Position numbers and translations under genes: made by a program | Assembly (NCBI GenBank): GCA_015183035.1 | Contig: JACZZP010000011.1 | Location: forward strand, 1,736,001-1,800,000 | DNA length: 64,000 nucleotides | Direction of reading: 5' to 3' | DNA from: Meloidogyne chitwoodi | Taxonomy: Eukaryota > Nematoda > Chromadorea > Rhabditida > Meloidogynidae | In this document: positions 50,973 to 60,427 of the stretch, in pieces | Layout of the letters: each line of letters begins with the position of its first letter | How positions within the stretch are numbered: position 1 is the stretch's first letter | Notes under the pieces: generated by a model | Told to the model about the DNA's origin: nothing | Database searches by the model: none | What the model saw: only the letters and a program-made list of their open reading frames with translations

Positions 50973-51272
50973 TTAAAAATAATTTATAACCTCAAAATTA
51001 ATTTTCCCAACAAATAAGTAAACAACACAAGAAGATGACAATAACTTTTTAAAATAATCATAATACCAGTTGATTTCTGATTTCTTTTTTTTTAAATGAA
51101 AATAAAAGAATTTTGTTTTGCTTTTATAAATTAAATAAGAATATTCTTTTAATTCATCAAAAATTAAATTTCTAGTTGATTTAAATATATCAATAAGAAG
51201 TTCAATAGGCAAAGTTTTTTTTTGATTTTTTGTTGATTTTTTAATTAAATATTGTTGTTTTTTAATTTTCAT
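50973..51272 (-). CDS. F-box-like protein, tandem copy 2
   Basis: Single open frame of 99 residues with KTLPIELLIDIFKSTRNLIF (F-box core) and YDYFKKLLSSSCVVYLFVGK. It is the more F-box-like of the tandem pair because the Pro of LPIELL is kept. As in copy 1, a donor-like GAG/GTTATA (50991) could extend it. The upstream flank is duplicated along with the gene. Confidence 0.6.
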   Translation of the reverse strand: MKIKKQQYLIKKSTKNQKKTLPIELLIDIFKSTRNLIFDELKEYSYLIYKSKTKFFYFHLKKKKSEINWYYDYFKKLLSSSCVVYLFVGKINFEVINYF

Positions 51273-51989
51273 TTTTTAAATAAAAAATATTAGTGTAGTA
51301 ATTTGTATGAAGGATTAATTTAATTATTAAAAAATAAAATGATCAATCTAATAAATTGTAAAATAATTATTTTTATTATTAAATAATACAAAATTTTAGA
51401 AAATTAATTTTTATAGGAACAAATTAATTTTTAATTTAAGTTTGATTTTTTATCAGGTCTTGAACTTGAATTTTTAAAATAATTTTTTCCTACATATTTG
51501 AATAAATACAAAATAAAATAGGGAAACTATTAAAATTAACCATTTGTGCTTGCTTTTCTTTATTCAATAAAATCGATGAGGTAATTTTTGGAGAAAGTGC
51601 TTGGATATGTAAGAAAAATGTCCTTTCTAAAGTACCCTATACAAATTAAGAATTTTATGTTTTATTAATTTTATAAATATTTTTATCATACCTAAGAAAG
51701 AAAAGTTATATAATAATATTTAAATTTAAGAATTACAGAAAGATCAAGCATTATCAATAATACGGAAAATTCTAGAGATTAACCACAAATATTAAATACA
51801 ATTTTCTTTTATTTAGAAAAAAGCATTACAGTAATATTTGTCATAATGGTTATTTTTGCAATAAAGCGACTACACGTTGAAATGTCTGCTTTCAAATATT
51901 ATTTAATTTTTTGCCTATGTTTTAAATTTTTAATTTCTGTTTTGTAATAAAGTGAAAATGCCGGCATTTAGTGCAAAGAAACAACGACG
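51273..51989. other. Intergenic region
   Basis: The first 350 bp are the duplicated flank of the F-box-like genes. The remainder is AT-rich with no supported feature. Confidence 0.5.
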
Positions 51990-52056
51990 ATGCAAAAATT
52001 GCGAAAAAAACGTAAAGGAAGTAACAAAAAAACTGTAATGAAGTCAGAATTAATTG

Positions 52057-52812
52057 GGCAATCTTGACCTATTGGGGCTCCACCCCAAATATTCGCAGTG
52101 GCATAGTAAAAACGTGTTTTTAGGGGTTATCGAGGTCGCTTATTACGAATCTGATATCAGTTTTTTCTTATCACTAATCCTTATAATTTTAACAGTAATT
52201 TTAAAAATCACAGATTTTATCATGGATATTTTCCAAATTACTCAACTTATTAATACAAAAGAATCTGCTATTCAATTTTTACAACAACGTAACATTTTAC
52301 GGTCTGTACCACCACTATGCCCATCATGTAATCAGCAAATGAGTAAAAATCGTAGAGTGAGTAGGGGTGATGGTATTGTCTGGCGCTGTCAGCGCAGGCA
52401 CCAGGGAGCTCCTCGATGCAATAAGAAGCTAGCACTCCGTCATGGATCGTTTCTTGTCAACTCCAATTTGAAACAGTTTGTTATGCTCGCATACTTTTGG
52501 GCTAAAGGAATTTCTGCTTTTTCACAAGCAGCAATGTGTGGAGTTAGTGAGCAACATGTGGTTCAATGGAACCAATGATTCCGAGACATTTGTAACCGCT
52601 ATCTGATAGAGCCTACAAATATGAAATCTGTGATTTTTTAAAAAATTGATAAAATCTGTGATTTTTAAAATTACTGTTAAAATGATAAGGATTAGTGATA
52701 AGAAAAAACTGATATCAGATTCGTAATAAGCGACCTCGATAACCCCTAAAAACACGTTTTAACTATGCCACTGCGAATATTTGGGGTGGAGCCCCAATAG
52801 GTCAAGATTGCC
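52057..52812. mobile_element. Merlin-type DNA transposon, internally deleted
   Basis: Terminal inverted repeats of about 165 bp (52057-52221 and 52648-52812) start GGCAATCTTGACCTATTGGG. Exact 8-bp duplications ATTAATTG flank the element (52049-52056 and 52813-52820). Merlin elements (IS1016/ISXO2-type transposases) make 8-9 bp duplications. The coding remnant between the repeats, described separately, supports this class. Confidence 0.85.
52222..52638 (+). pseudogene. Truncated Merlin (ISXO2-like) transposase
   Basis: The frame starts at 52222 inside the element. It shows the N-terminal zinc-binding part of Merlin/ISXO2-like transposases: CPSCNQQM, WRCQRR, then CNKKLALRHGSFL and VSEQHVVQWNQ. 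A TGA at 52576-52578 replaces the Trp expected before FRDIC. The same frame then reads FRDICNRYLIEP before ending at TAA. The whole DDE catalytic domain is absent, so no active transposase can be made; movement would need a complete copy elsewhere. Confidence 0.75.
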
Positions 52813-52849
52813 ATTAATTGAAAAGGGCAGTGATATGCAAGGTAAATAT

Positions 52850-52985
52850 TTTCTGTTTTCAATCTTCCGATTTTAAATTGCGATTTCTGGTTTTTTAGAA
52901 TTACAAATTCTGTTTTTAATTGTAAATTCTGATTTAAATTATAGCTCAGAATTACAAATTAATGAAATTCTGATTTATGAATATT
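52850..52985. repeat. ATTCTGATTT-type simple repeat cluster
   Basis: Several degenerate copies of AAATTCTGATTT-like sequence. The complementary motif AATCAGAATTT is clustered at 55801-56052 and 58024-58230, and the same orientation at 61150-61455. Confidence 0.6.
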
Positions 52986-53554
52986 CGTGCATATTGTACA
53001 TTCTTTTAAACACTTAAATGGCAGATTTCTAACAAATTGTTTTAAATAAATTTTTATAAAATTTATTTTATAAGTTTGCCAAAAATTAATTAAAAAATTA
53101 TTTTCATTTTGTTAAAAGTAAAAATTATTTTTTTCATTAATTTAAGAATTTAACTATTCTTTAATCTTTAGGTTATTTTAATTGTTTGATTCAACGTACT
53201 TGGAAAACCAAAAATAAATATAACTTAAATCCGAGAAGAACAGAAAAAATTTTTATTAGAAAAATAATTTTTTTTTCTGAAAAAATTACTAATTTATATA
53301 ACTTTTCATCTTTTAACGACTGAAAAAAGTGAAAAAAATTCTTTTATCATTTTATAAATTTAAATTTTAAAATAATCCAAAGCCCTAAAATTTTAAAATA
53401 CCCAAATTTTAATTTTTCTGTCAATTTGACACAAAATAGGAATCCCAAAATAACACAACCCTTAATTTTCAATGAAAAAAAGTGTTTCTAATTTTATATT
53501 AATTTAATCTTTAATTTCTTCTCTCATCTTTGCTTTACTTAACAAAATATATAT

Positions 53555-55770
53555 TTAATCATATCTTGGCAATTTAAATTCAGTTATAACATTAGGAAGT
53601 ATTTCATATAATGCGATTGTCTCCAACACTGTTTTTTCAATATAAACTTCAATATTTTCTTTTTCAAATATTTTTCCAGTAAATTCTTGATAACCTTGTA
53701 TTCCTCCATTTAAAATATTCAATGCTTCTTTTTCATTAATTTCTTTTAAAAAATATTTTTGAAAAGTTAAACGCCAATCTTTTTCATAATATTCTCCTCT
53801 CTTTTCTTTGATTAAAGTCATATTAATATCCCAAATAATTTCAAATAATTTTTTAAATGTTTGATGGTGAGATTCAATTATTTGAATTTTCTGGAATTTT
53901 TTAAAAATTATTAATTTATTTTAAAATATTTTCTAAAGATTTATAAAGGTATTAAAAAAATAAAATGGCTTCCTTTACTTTATAAAATATTCCTATAATT
54001 TTAAAAAAAATATTTTTGAGGAGAATATAATTTTATTAAAATAAGTCAATTTTTAAAATTAAAATTTAAATATTTTTAAAAATTAAAAAAAAATTCTACG
54101 TTATTAAAATCCTCAATTCCATTGTTAAAAAAAGCTTGTGAAGCTTCTAATATATTTAATAATAATTCTGAACGTAATAACATTTTTGTTAAATTAGGCA
54201 TATTTTCTTTAATTATATCTGTTCTTTCCGCTTTTATTTTTTCATTCCAAAAATTGGCAAAATAAATAAAACAATTGTTTAAATTTTCAGATTGAGATTG
54301 GAGATTATGAATAGCATTAATTCTGTTATAATTTAAAAAATAAATAAAATTAAAAAATATTTTTATTCCAATTTTATCAAAAATAAGTTACATTCCTGAA
54401 ATAATTTTTTAAAAAATAAAATAAAATTTATAAAAAGATATAAGTTCCTGAATATTTATTTAATAAAAATAGGGTTAATTTTGAAACTTATTTTGCTTAA
54501 AATAATATTTCATCTAAAAAAAAAATTTTATTTTGTATTTTTTAAGTCAGAGGGTTTTTAATTTATATTTTAAATTTAAAAAAATTAAAAAAAATATTAT
54601 AAATATAAATATACCTAAATACTTTTAGTTCACCAATAAGTCTATTAGATCCTTTATTGCAAAAAAAAATTTCAAAATTATTTCCCAACAAAAAATACTC
54701 CTTATCATTTAATAAATTAATTGTCTCTTCTGTTAAACCCCATTGTTTAGCTATTTTTTTAGGTAAAATTTCATTTATAGTGTCGACAAATTTTTTTTCA
54801 TTTTTTATATTAATTTCAAGGTTATATTCATTGCTTTCGACTTTATTTAAAATAAAATATTTTTTAAAAATTTATAATAATTTATTTTTAAAAATAAAAA
54901 TTTCCTTAAATAACGTCAAATTAATTTAAAAAATAATTTTAAAATTTTCAAAAAAATTTGTTTTTTTACCTTCTTTTTCAGAAATATTAAATAATTTTAT
55001 TAATTGTTCTTTTTGTGTCCAAAAATTATGAGAACAAGAAAATATTACTTCATTATAAATTTTTCTATTAAAATTTTGTTTTTCTTTTTTATTTAAATTT
55101 ATTGAATTAATCATAAATTGTTCAATTTCAATTCTTTTATAACATCCATTTAATTGAGTAAAAATAGAAAATGCTTCTTTACTAGCTTCAGAAAGATATT
55201 TACTTTGTGTTTCAATTAAAGCTTTTAGAAGATATTTTTTATCTAAAAATTTAAATAAATATAATTAAATAAATAATAAATTATTTAAATTACTTTTATA
55301 AAATTTTTCATGTTCCTTTTGATTTGAATTTGTCGAAAAATTTCGTCGATTTCCCACATTTTGGAAACAATTGTTTAATAATTGATTATTAAAAGAATTA
55401 TAATTTAATGGAATTTGATGTCCTAACTTTTGAAAATAGGAAGTTGAAGAAGGAGATGAGGGTATATATGAAGAAGAAGAAGAAGAGGAAATTGAAAAAG
55501 ATGAAAAATCAAAAGATAACTAAAAATTAATAAATTCAATTTTTAGCTTAATTTTATTTTTATTCTAAATATTACCTCATTTGAAGATTGAGTTTCTAAT
55601 AAATTATTTTCGTAACTATTATTATTAACTTGTCTAATAATTCCATTATTTTTAGTAGAATTATTATTGTTCAATTTCATTAATTTTTTCATACCATTTC
55701 TAATATTAGGTGTACAATAAAGAGGAGAAATAAAAATTAATAAAAACAAAATAAGAGGAAAGTTTAACAT
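53555..55770 (-). CDS. Secreted protein, member 3 of the pioneer family
   Basis: Six exons on the minus strand: 55770-55576, 55519-55294, 55242-54970, 54840-54615, 54322-54100 and 53890-53555; phases 0, 1, 1, 2, 0; 492 residues. Signal peptide residues 1-19 (PLILFLLIFISPLYC). An Asn-rich linker and a serine run follow (SFSISSSSSSSYIPSSPSS). The remainder is helical. KKIAKQWGLTEETINLL and GYQEFTGKIFEKENIEVYIE match the gene at 35192-38111, which also has the same order of intron phases; the 43867 gene is more distant. Four cysteines are scattered in the body. No enzyme motif is visible. The upstream flank (55801-56052) is a tandem AATCAGAATTTA repeat that may overlap the promoter. Confidence 0.85.
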
Positions 55771-55800
55771 TTTGTACTAAAATTTTAGAAAGATAATTTA

Positions 55801-56052
55801 AAAATCAGAATTTACAAATCAGAATTTACAAATCAGAATTTAAAAATCTTAATTTACAAATCAGAATTTACAAATCAGAATTTAAAAATCTTAATTTACA
55901 AATCAGAATTAAAAAACCAGAATTTAAAAATCAGAATTTACAAATCAGAATTTAAAAACCAGAATTTACAAATCAGAATTTAAAAACCAGAATTTAAAGA
56001 CCAGAATTTAAAAATCAGAATTTACAAATAAGAATTTAAAAATCAGAATTAA
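55801..56052. repeat. 14-bp tandem repeat AAATCAGAATTTAC, about 18 degenerate copies
   Basis: Begins about 30 bp upstream of the start codon of the secreted gene at 55770, so it occupies the expected 5' UTR/promoter. Units vary in length (AAATCAGAATTTACA, AACCAGAATTTAA). Confidence 0.9.
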
Positions 56053-56836
56053 AAGTGAATTATTTTATTTTTAAGAAAAATATTAAATAAAAAATATAAA
56101 TTTAAATGAATATGAGCGGAAGGGGTATAGGATGGATAAAATAAAATAAAAATTGCCAAATATTTAATGCGCGCCTTCACTTTTGTCTAATTTATCTCTG
56201 TCTAGGATATATTTTAGAAATTAAAAATTAAAATTGAGAGACATTAAACAACAAAATTTATTTTTAGAATTAAAAAAAATTGACAAACTTTAGTATTTTT
56301 TATTAAAAAAAATTAAATTAAAAAAATAAATAAATATTCATATAAATTTATAAATAACTATATTTATTATTTTACTTTTTATATGTCTAGAAACTAATCC
56401 AACGAAACTAAACCAATAAAAATGTTTTCCATCTAAAATTTCATCAAAATAAAAGTTCAAAAATAAGTTAATAATAATGGTATGAACAATTAATGAAAAC
56501 GCAGAATCAAAGAATTTTAAACAAAATTTTTAAATTTTATATTATTCTATTTATATTGCATTCATTATTTATTGATTTTAAAAATGAAATCTTTAAAAAA
56601 TATTTTTTATTAATTAATTTTGGAATTTACTAAATAATTTCATTTTAAAAATTTTCTAAAATTAGTTTATAAATCATAAATTATTTTAAACAAAGTAAAA
56701 AATTTTTTGTAACCAGTTTATTTATATTTATGTAAATACAGAACAACAACAAAATTATAACCAAAAATAGTCAAGCAGAGATCCCTTCATTTAAAATCTG
56801 AGAATTTTTTTATCATATTTCTTCTTAAATCAAAAT
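56053..56836. other. Intergenic region
   Basis: AT-rich; nothing supportable apart from possible 3' UTR of the gene ending at 56837. Confidence 0.5.
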
Positions 56837-57706
56837 TTATTGACTTGATGTTCCTTGTCCATCATCAATTTTTTTCTTCTTAATAACCTCTTCTATATTT
56901 TCGACCACCTTATCTAATCTTTTACGTTCTAACTCGCGACTTTTCTCAGCTTGTCTTTTTTCAGCAAGTGCACGTAACTTCAGTCTAGTGGTTATACTTG
57001 CTATAAAAGAAGTTTAATTATTTAATTAAAAAACATTTTTTATTAGTGAATTTACCTGTTATTTTCTTTGTTGGAACAAGTTTGCTGCCTTTCTTTCCTT
57101 TAACACCACTTCTTCCTTAATTAAATTTTTAAATAAAATTTAATTTAAAAAAATCAATAATAATTAAAATATTGAAAAAAATTCAAAAAATATGGAGATA
57201 AATTTTTTTTTTAAATAAAAAATTATACTATTTAAAATTATATAAATCTAAAATGAAAAGTTTAACTTATACTGGCATTAATTGTGATCCTAGAAGTATC
57301 TTTAAATCTAAAAAATTTTTAGGGAGAGTTGAGTCAAGAAAAAATTTTAAATATAAAAAATTATCAGATCATTTTTTCAAATAATAAAAGTCAACATTTT
57401 ATTTATATTTTCTTTTACCCACAAAAAGTGAGAACTTTTCAAATAAAAAATATTTACCTTTTCTCACAAAATCAGTTCTGTTGAACTTATCAAGGAATAA
57501 ATTAGCACGCTCTTTTATTGGATCCTCAGTTATTTTACTCTCCATCTCAACAATCAATGCTTTCGCTTCATCCCAGTCACTTTCCTTAAAGAACAATTTT
57601 AAATTTTTATCCATTAATTTTTATGTTTAATAAATTTTAAATATTAATTATTAAAATATTTAAAATTTACCGAGATTTGAATCATTTTCTTCTTTTGTTC
57701 TGCCAT
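56837..57706 (-). CDS. Small basic protein, 128 residues, family unknown
   Basis: Four exons on the minus strand: 57706-57671, 57584-57458, 57115-57056 and 57000-56837; phases 0, 1, 1. The N-terminus is MAEQKKKM. An acidic helical segment (SDWDEAKALIVEMESKITED) and FLDKFNRTDFVRKGRSG follow, then a Lys/Gly-rich patch and a long basic helix (LAEKRQAEKSRELERKRLDK) ending near KKKK. There is no signal peptide or membrane segment. Composition suggests a nuclear or nucleic-acid-associated protein, but no domain is recognised. Codon use is less AT-skewed than in the secreted genes nearby, suggesting an older, conserved gene. Confidence 0.75.
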
Positions 57707-58023
57707 AACAAATTTCTTAAATAATAATAAAGTTTAATAAAAGTCAACTATAAATTAAGAATTTAGTAATTAATATATGTTATTTAAATCAGAATAAAAA
57801 TAAAACATTAAATAAAAACTTTGTTTTTAAGGAAAATATTATGGAAATTGTTTAAACATTTTAATGTTTTAATTTTTAAAAGTTTTTGGGTAAAAAATAA
57901 AAATTAATAAAAAGAATATCATTTTGTAAACATTATTAAATGGGGAAACTCTCTTATTGACTTTTGAAATATAGGGGTCACCTCTGAAAATAAGTTGACT
58001 CTTAAATTATATAGATTTAGAAT

Positions 58024-58230
58024 AAAAATCAGAATATAAAAGGATTAATATCAGAACTAATATCAGAATTTAATTTAATACAAAAAAATCAGAAATTTTA
58101 AAATCACAAAAAAATCAGAAATATAAAATTGTGAACTAAAATGAAAATTTAAAAATCAGAATTAAAATCAGAATTAATATATCATAATATTAATAGAAAA
58201 ATAAAATTAAAAAATCAGAATAAAATTAAC
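58024..58230. repeat. AATCAGAAT-type repeat cluster
   Basis: Roughly ten scattered copies of ATCAGAAT in about 200 bp; same motif as at 55801-56052. Confidence 0.65.
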
Positions 58231-58448
58231 TTATATTTATTTATTTTTTTTTTTAACATTAAAGTATTTTAAGGAAAATGCAAAGGGGTAGGTATTTTTG
58301 TTTGTCTCTCAATATATGAATGAATGTTTATTTTAAATGGTCATTTATACTTTAATGCAATGCAACATGTTGTGCCAAAGGCAAACTTATTGATTTTTAC
58401 TATGATTAAATGTTTTGAACAAATTTTATTGTGAAAAAGGGTGAATAC

Positions 58449-58506
58449 TAGAGCTGTTCCAAGAGTCTTGGTGGTCTTGGTTATTTTCGGTCTTGGAACA
58501 GCTCTA
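58449..58506. mobile_element. 58-bp hAT-like micro-MITE
   Basis: TAGAGCTGTTCCAAGA and its exact inverse TCTTGGAACAGCTCTA form the two ends and leave only 26 bp between them. Flanks GTGAATAC (58441-58448) and TTGAATAC (58507-58514) match at 7 of 8 positions and fit nTnnnnAn. The sequence would fold into a single hairpin. Confidence 0.7.
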
Positions 58507-59223
58507 TTGAATACCTATATATTTATTTAAATAAATGATATATTTAATTAAAATAATTTTTTAATTAAAGTTAAGTTTATTGTGAGTATGATTTCGGGTC
58601 AGACTTTTGTATCCGATATATTTATAAATAAACACAATTATATAAAAAAACTTTGGATACATCTTTGAATTCTAAATGGAAAAAGTTAAGTAGAATTTGT
58701 TAATAAATAATCATTAAAATAAAAAAACATAATTTTATGAGAATTCACTAAGTTATACTTGACCCTTTTATAATATTAGAAATTTGAAAATCAAAGGCAT
58801 AAATTTAAAATAATATTTTATTTTTTAAGTCATTCGTTTAACAAAAGTATTTTAAATAAATTTTAATATTTTTATTGATACAATTGAAAAATTATATAAA
58901 TATTTTATACTTTAATATCTCTAATTATCAATAATTTAATTAAATAAAAAATTATTCTGCTTTTTAAAAACAGAATAAGATATACATAATATATAATATT
59001 TTATTTTTTAATTAATAAAAGGTTATGCCTAAAAAAGAGATTAATAAGTATTACTTTCTAATTTTTAGATCTTTAGTCGTTTATATTAAGAAATGGAAAG
59101 TTTAGTATTTTGTGATTTTTGTAATTATTTTAAAAATTCTTTTTTTTTATCAGACCTTATAAATATTCTAAAATAAATTAATATTTTCTTTGATAATTTT
59201 ATAAATAAATATAAAATTCTTAC

Positions 59224-59540
59224 GATTGTTTTTTTGAAATTTTCTCCAATTAAATTATAGACAACACTAGATGAGGACAAAAAATTTTTGATATGCCAAT
59301 ATTTTTTTAATATTATTTTTCTTTTCTTTTTTCTTTCAATTCCTTTTATAAAGAAATATTCTGTTCGACTAATAATAAAATTTAATTTTTATATTAATAA
59401 TATTTTTAAAGTTACCATAATTTATTAAAAAATAAATTATTAGCTGATTTAAATATTTCAACTAAAAGTTCAATAGGCAATGCTTTTCTTTGATTTTTTA
59501 TTAATTTTTTAATTAAATTTTGTTGTTTTTTAATTTTCAT
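59224..59540 (-). CDS. F-box-like protein, copy close to the 27965 gene; 3' end unresolved
   Basis: Exons on the minus strand: 59540-59416 and 59368-59224 (phase 2, then ends in phase 0 at ATC/GTAAG). Exon 1 is almost identical in DNA to exon 1 of the 27965 gene, including part of the 5' flank (TTAACCTCTACTAATATTTT-like); the orientation is inverted. It carries the F-box core KALPIELLVEIFKS. Exon 2 keeps FLSSSSVVYNLIGENFKKTI, the second family motif. The sequence that resembles the third exon (near 58890-58930) cannot be joined in frame, so the copy may be decaying or may use an exon I did not find. Confidence 0.5.
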
Positions 59541-60427
59541 TTTTTATTAATAAAATATTAGTAGAGGTTAGTTAATAAAGGGATATTATTATTAATTTTA
59601 TTTTTTAAATTAAAATATTAGAACATTAATTATCTTTTCCTAAAAATAAACTTTTCATAATCAAATTTTCAAATAAACGATTTAATAAAAAAAATAATTT
59701 AATTTAAATTCTAAATTTAATTTTAGACTTATAATATGTATTTTTAATTCTTAGAAAAAAAAGAATATAAGAAAATATGTATTTTTTAAGTAGAAGTAAC
59801 AAAAAAGGACCTTTTTGCTTCATTTTACTCATAAAAATCAATGAAGAAATTAATGTCTGGGTTAACTATACAGTAATGTTTTTCAAAAAATTAACCTTTC
59901 CTGGACAAAACAGATCCATAGAAATAAAAAAATACTAAATTTTATACAATTAAAATTTTAAAAATATTAAAGACTTTCTTCTAATAATTTTACAAAATTT
60001 TAAAATGTACCAATAATTTTTTATTTAAAAATATTTATTAATTTGTCTTTAAATTGATTTTTAAAGTTAAAAAAAGTTTTTTTTTTAATTTTAGAGAAAA
60101 ATTGCTTTTACTCAATTTTGATGTTAACGGAAATAAAAAAGAAAAAAAAATAAGTAAAAATTGATATACTTCTTTAATTTGAAAAATTCCAAATTCATTC
60201 TATTTTTCTAAATATTCCTAATTTTTATTTAAAATAATTAAAAATTAGAATTCTTTAAGGAAATTAAAAATATATTTTTTGGATGTAATAAATGGACAAT
60301 TTAACAATCAAAACTAAGTAAATTTTAATAAAATATTTTATTTATTCTTTCAATTTAATCTAGTCAAATATTTATAATCTGGCCTTATCGCTCATTTACT
60401 TTTCGACTTTCGTTGAATTTTAACAAG
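59541..60427. other. Upstream region between divergent F-box-like and HECW-like genes
   Basis: AT-rich. The HECW-like frame stays open upstream of 60428 to an acceptor-like CTAG near 60365 (reading through WPYRSFTFRLSLNFNK), so an upstream coding exon is possible. No further exon could be assigned. Confidence 0.5.

Larger units (their letters stand above)
49860..51620 (-). repeat. Tandem segmental duplication, period about 1.07 kb
   Basis: The segment holding the F-box-like gene at 49912-50202 and its 5' flank to about 50520 recurs at about 50930-51620. Start codons are 1070 bp apart. Shared flanking landmarks include AATACAAAATTTTAGAAAAT, AAATCGATGAGGTAATTTTT and ACCAATAAAAATCGATG-like sequence. 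Copies differ at many positions, so the duplication is not very recent. Confidence 0.8.
51990..53323 (+). pseudogene. Possible small gene interrupted by the Merlin insertion
   Basis: With the element and one copy of its target duplication left out, a frame starting at 51990 runs through the insertion point to a donor at 52841 (CAAG/GTAAAT, phase 1). It continues after an acceptor at 53172 (TCTTTAG) for 50 more codons to a stop at 53323. The flanks read QKLRKKRKGSNKK before and GYFNCLIQRTWK after the junction. Phase agreement is the only evidence: there is no recognised domain and no start-site support. It could be chance. Confidence 0.3.
57707..59223. other. Intergenic region with repeats
   Basis: Contains the AATCAGAAT cluster (58024-58230) and a 58-bp hAT-like element (58449-58506). 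Degenerate sequence near 58880-58930, read on the minus strand as KYLYNFSIVSIKILKFI, resembles the third exon of the 27965 F-box-like gene but is out of phase with exon 2 of the 59540 gene. Confidence 0.5.

Noticed and set aside
52522..52755. 77-codon minus-strand frame
   Set aside because: The terminal repeat of the Merlin element read on the other strand; same peptide as in the left repeat.
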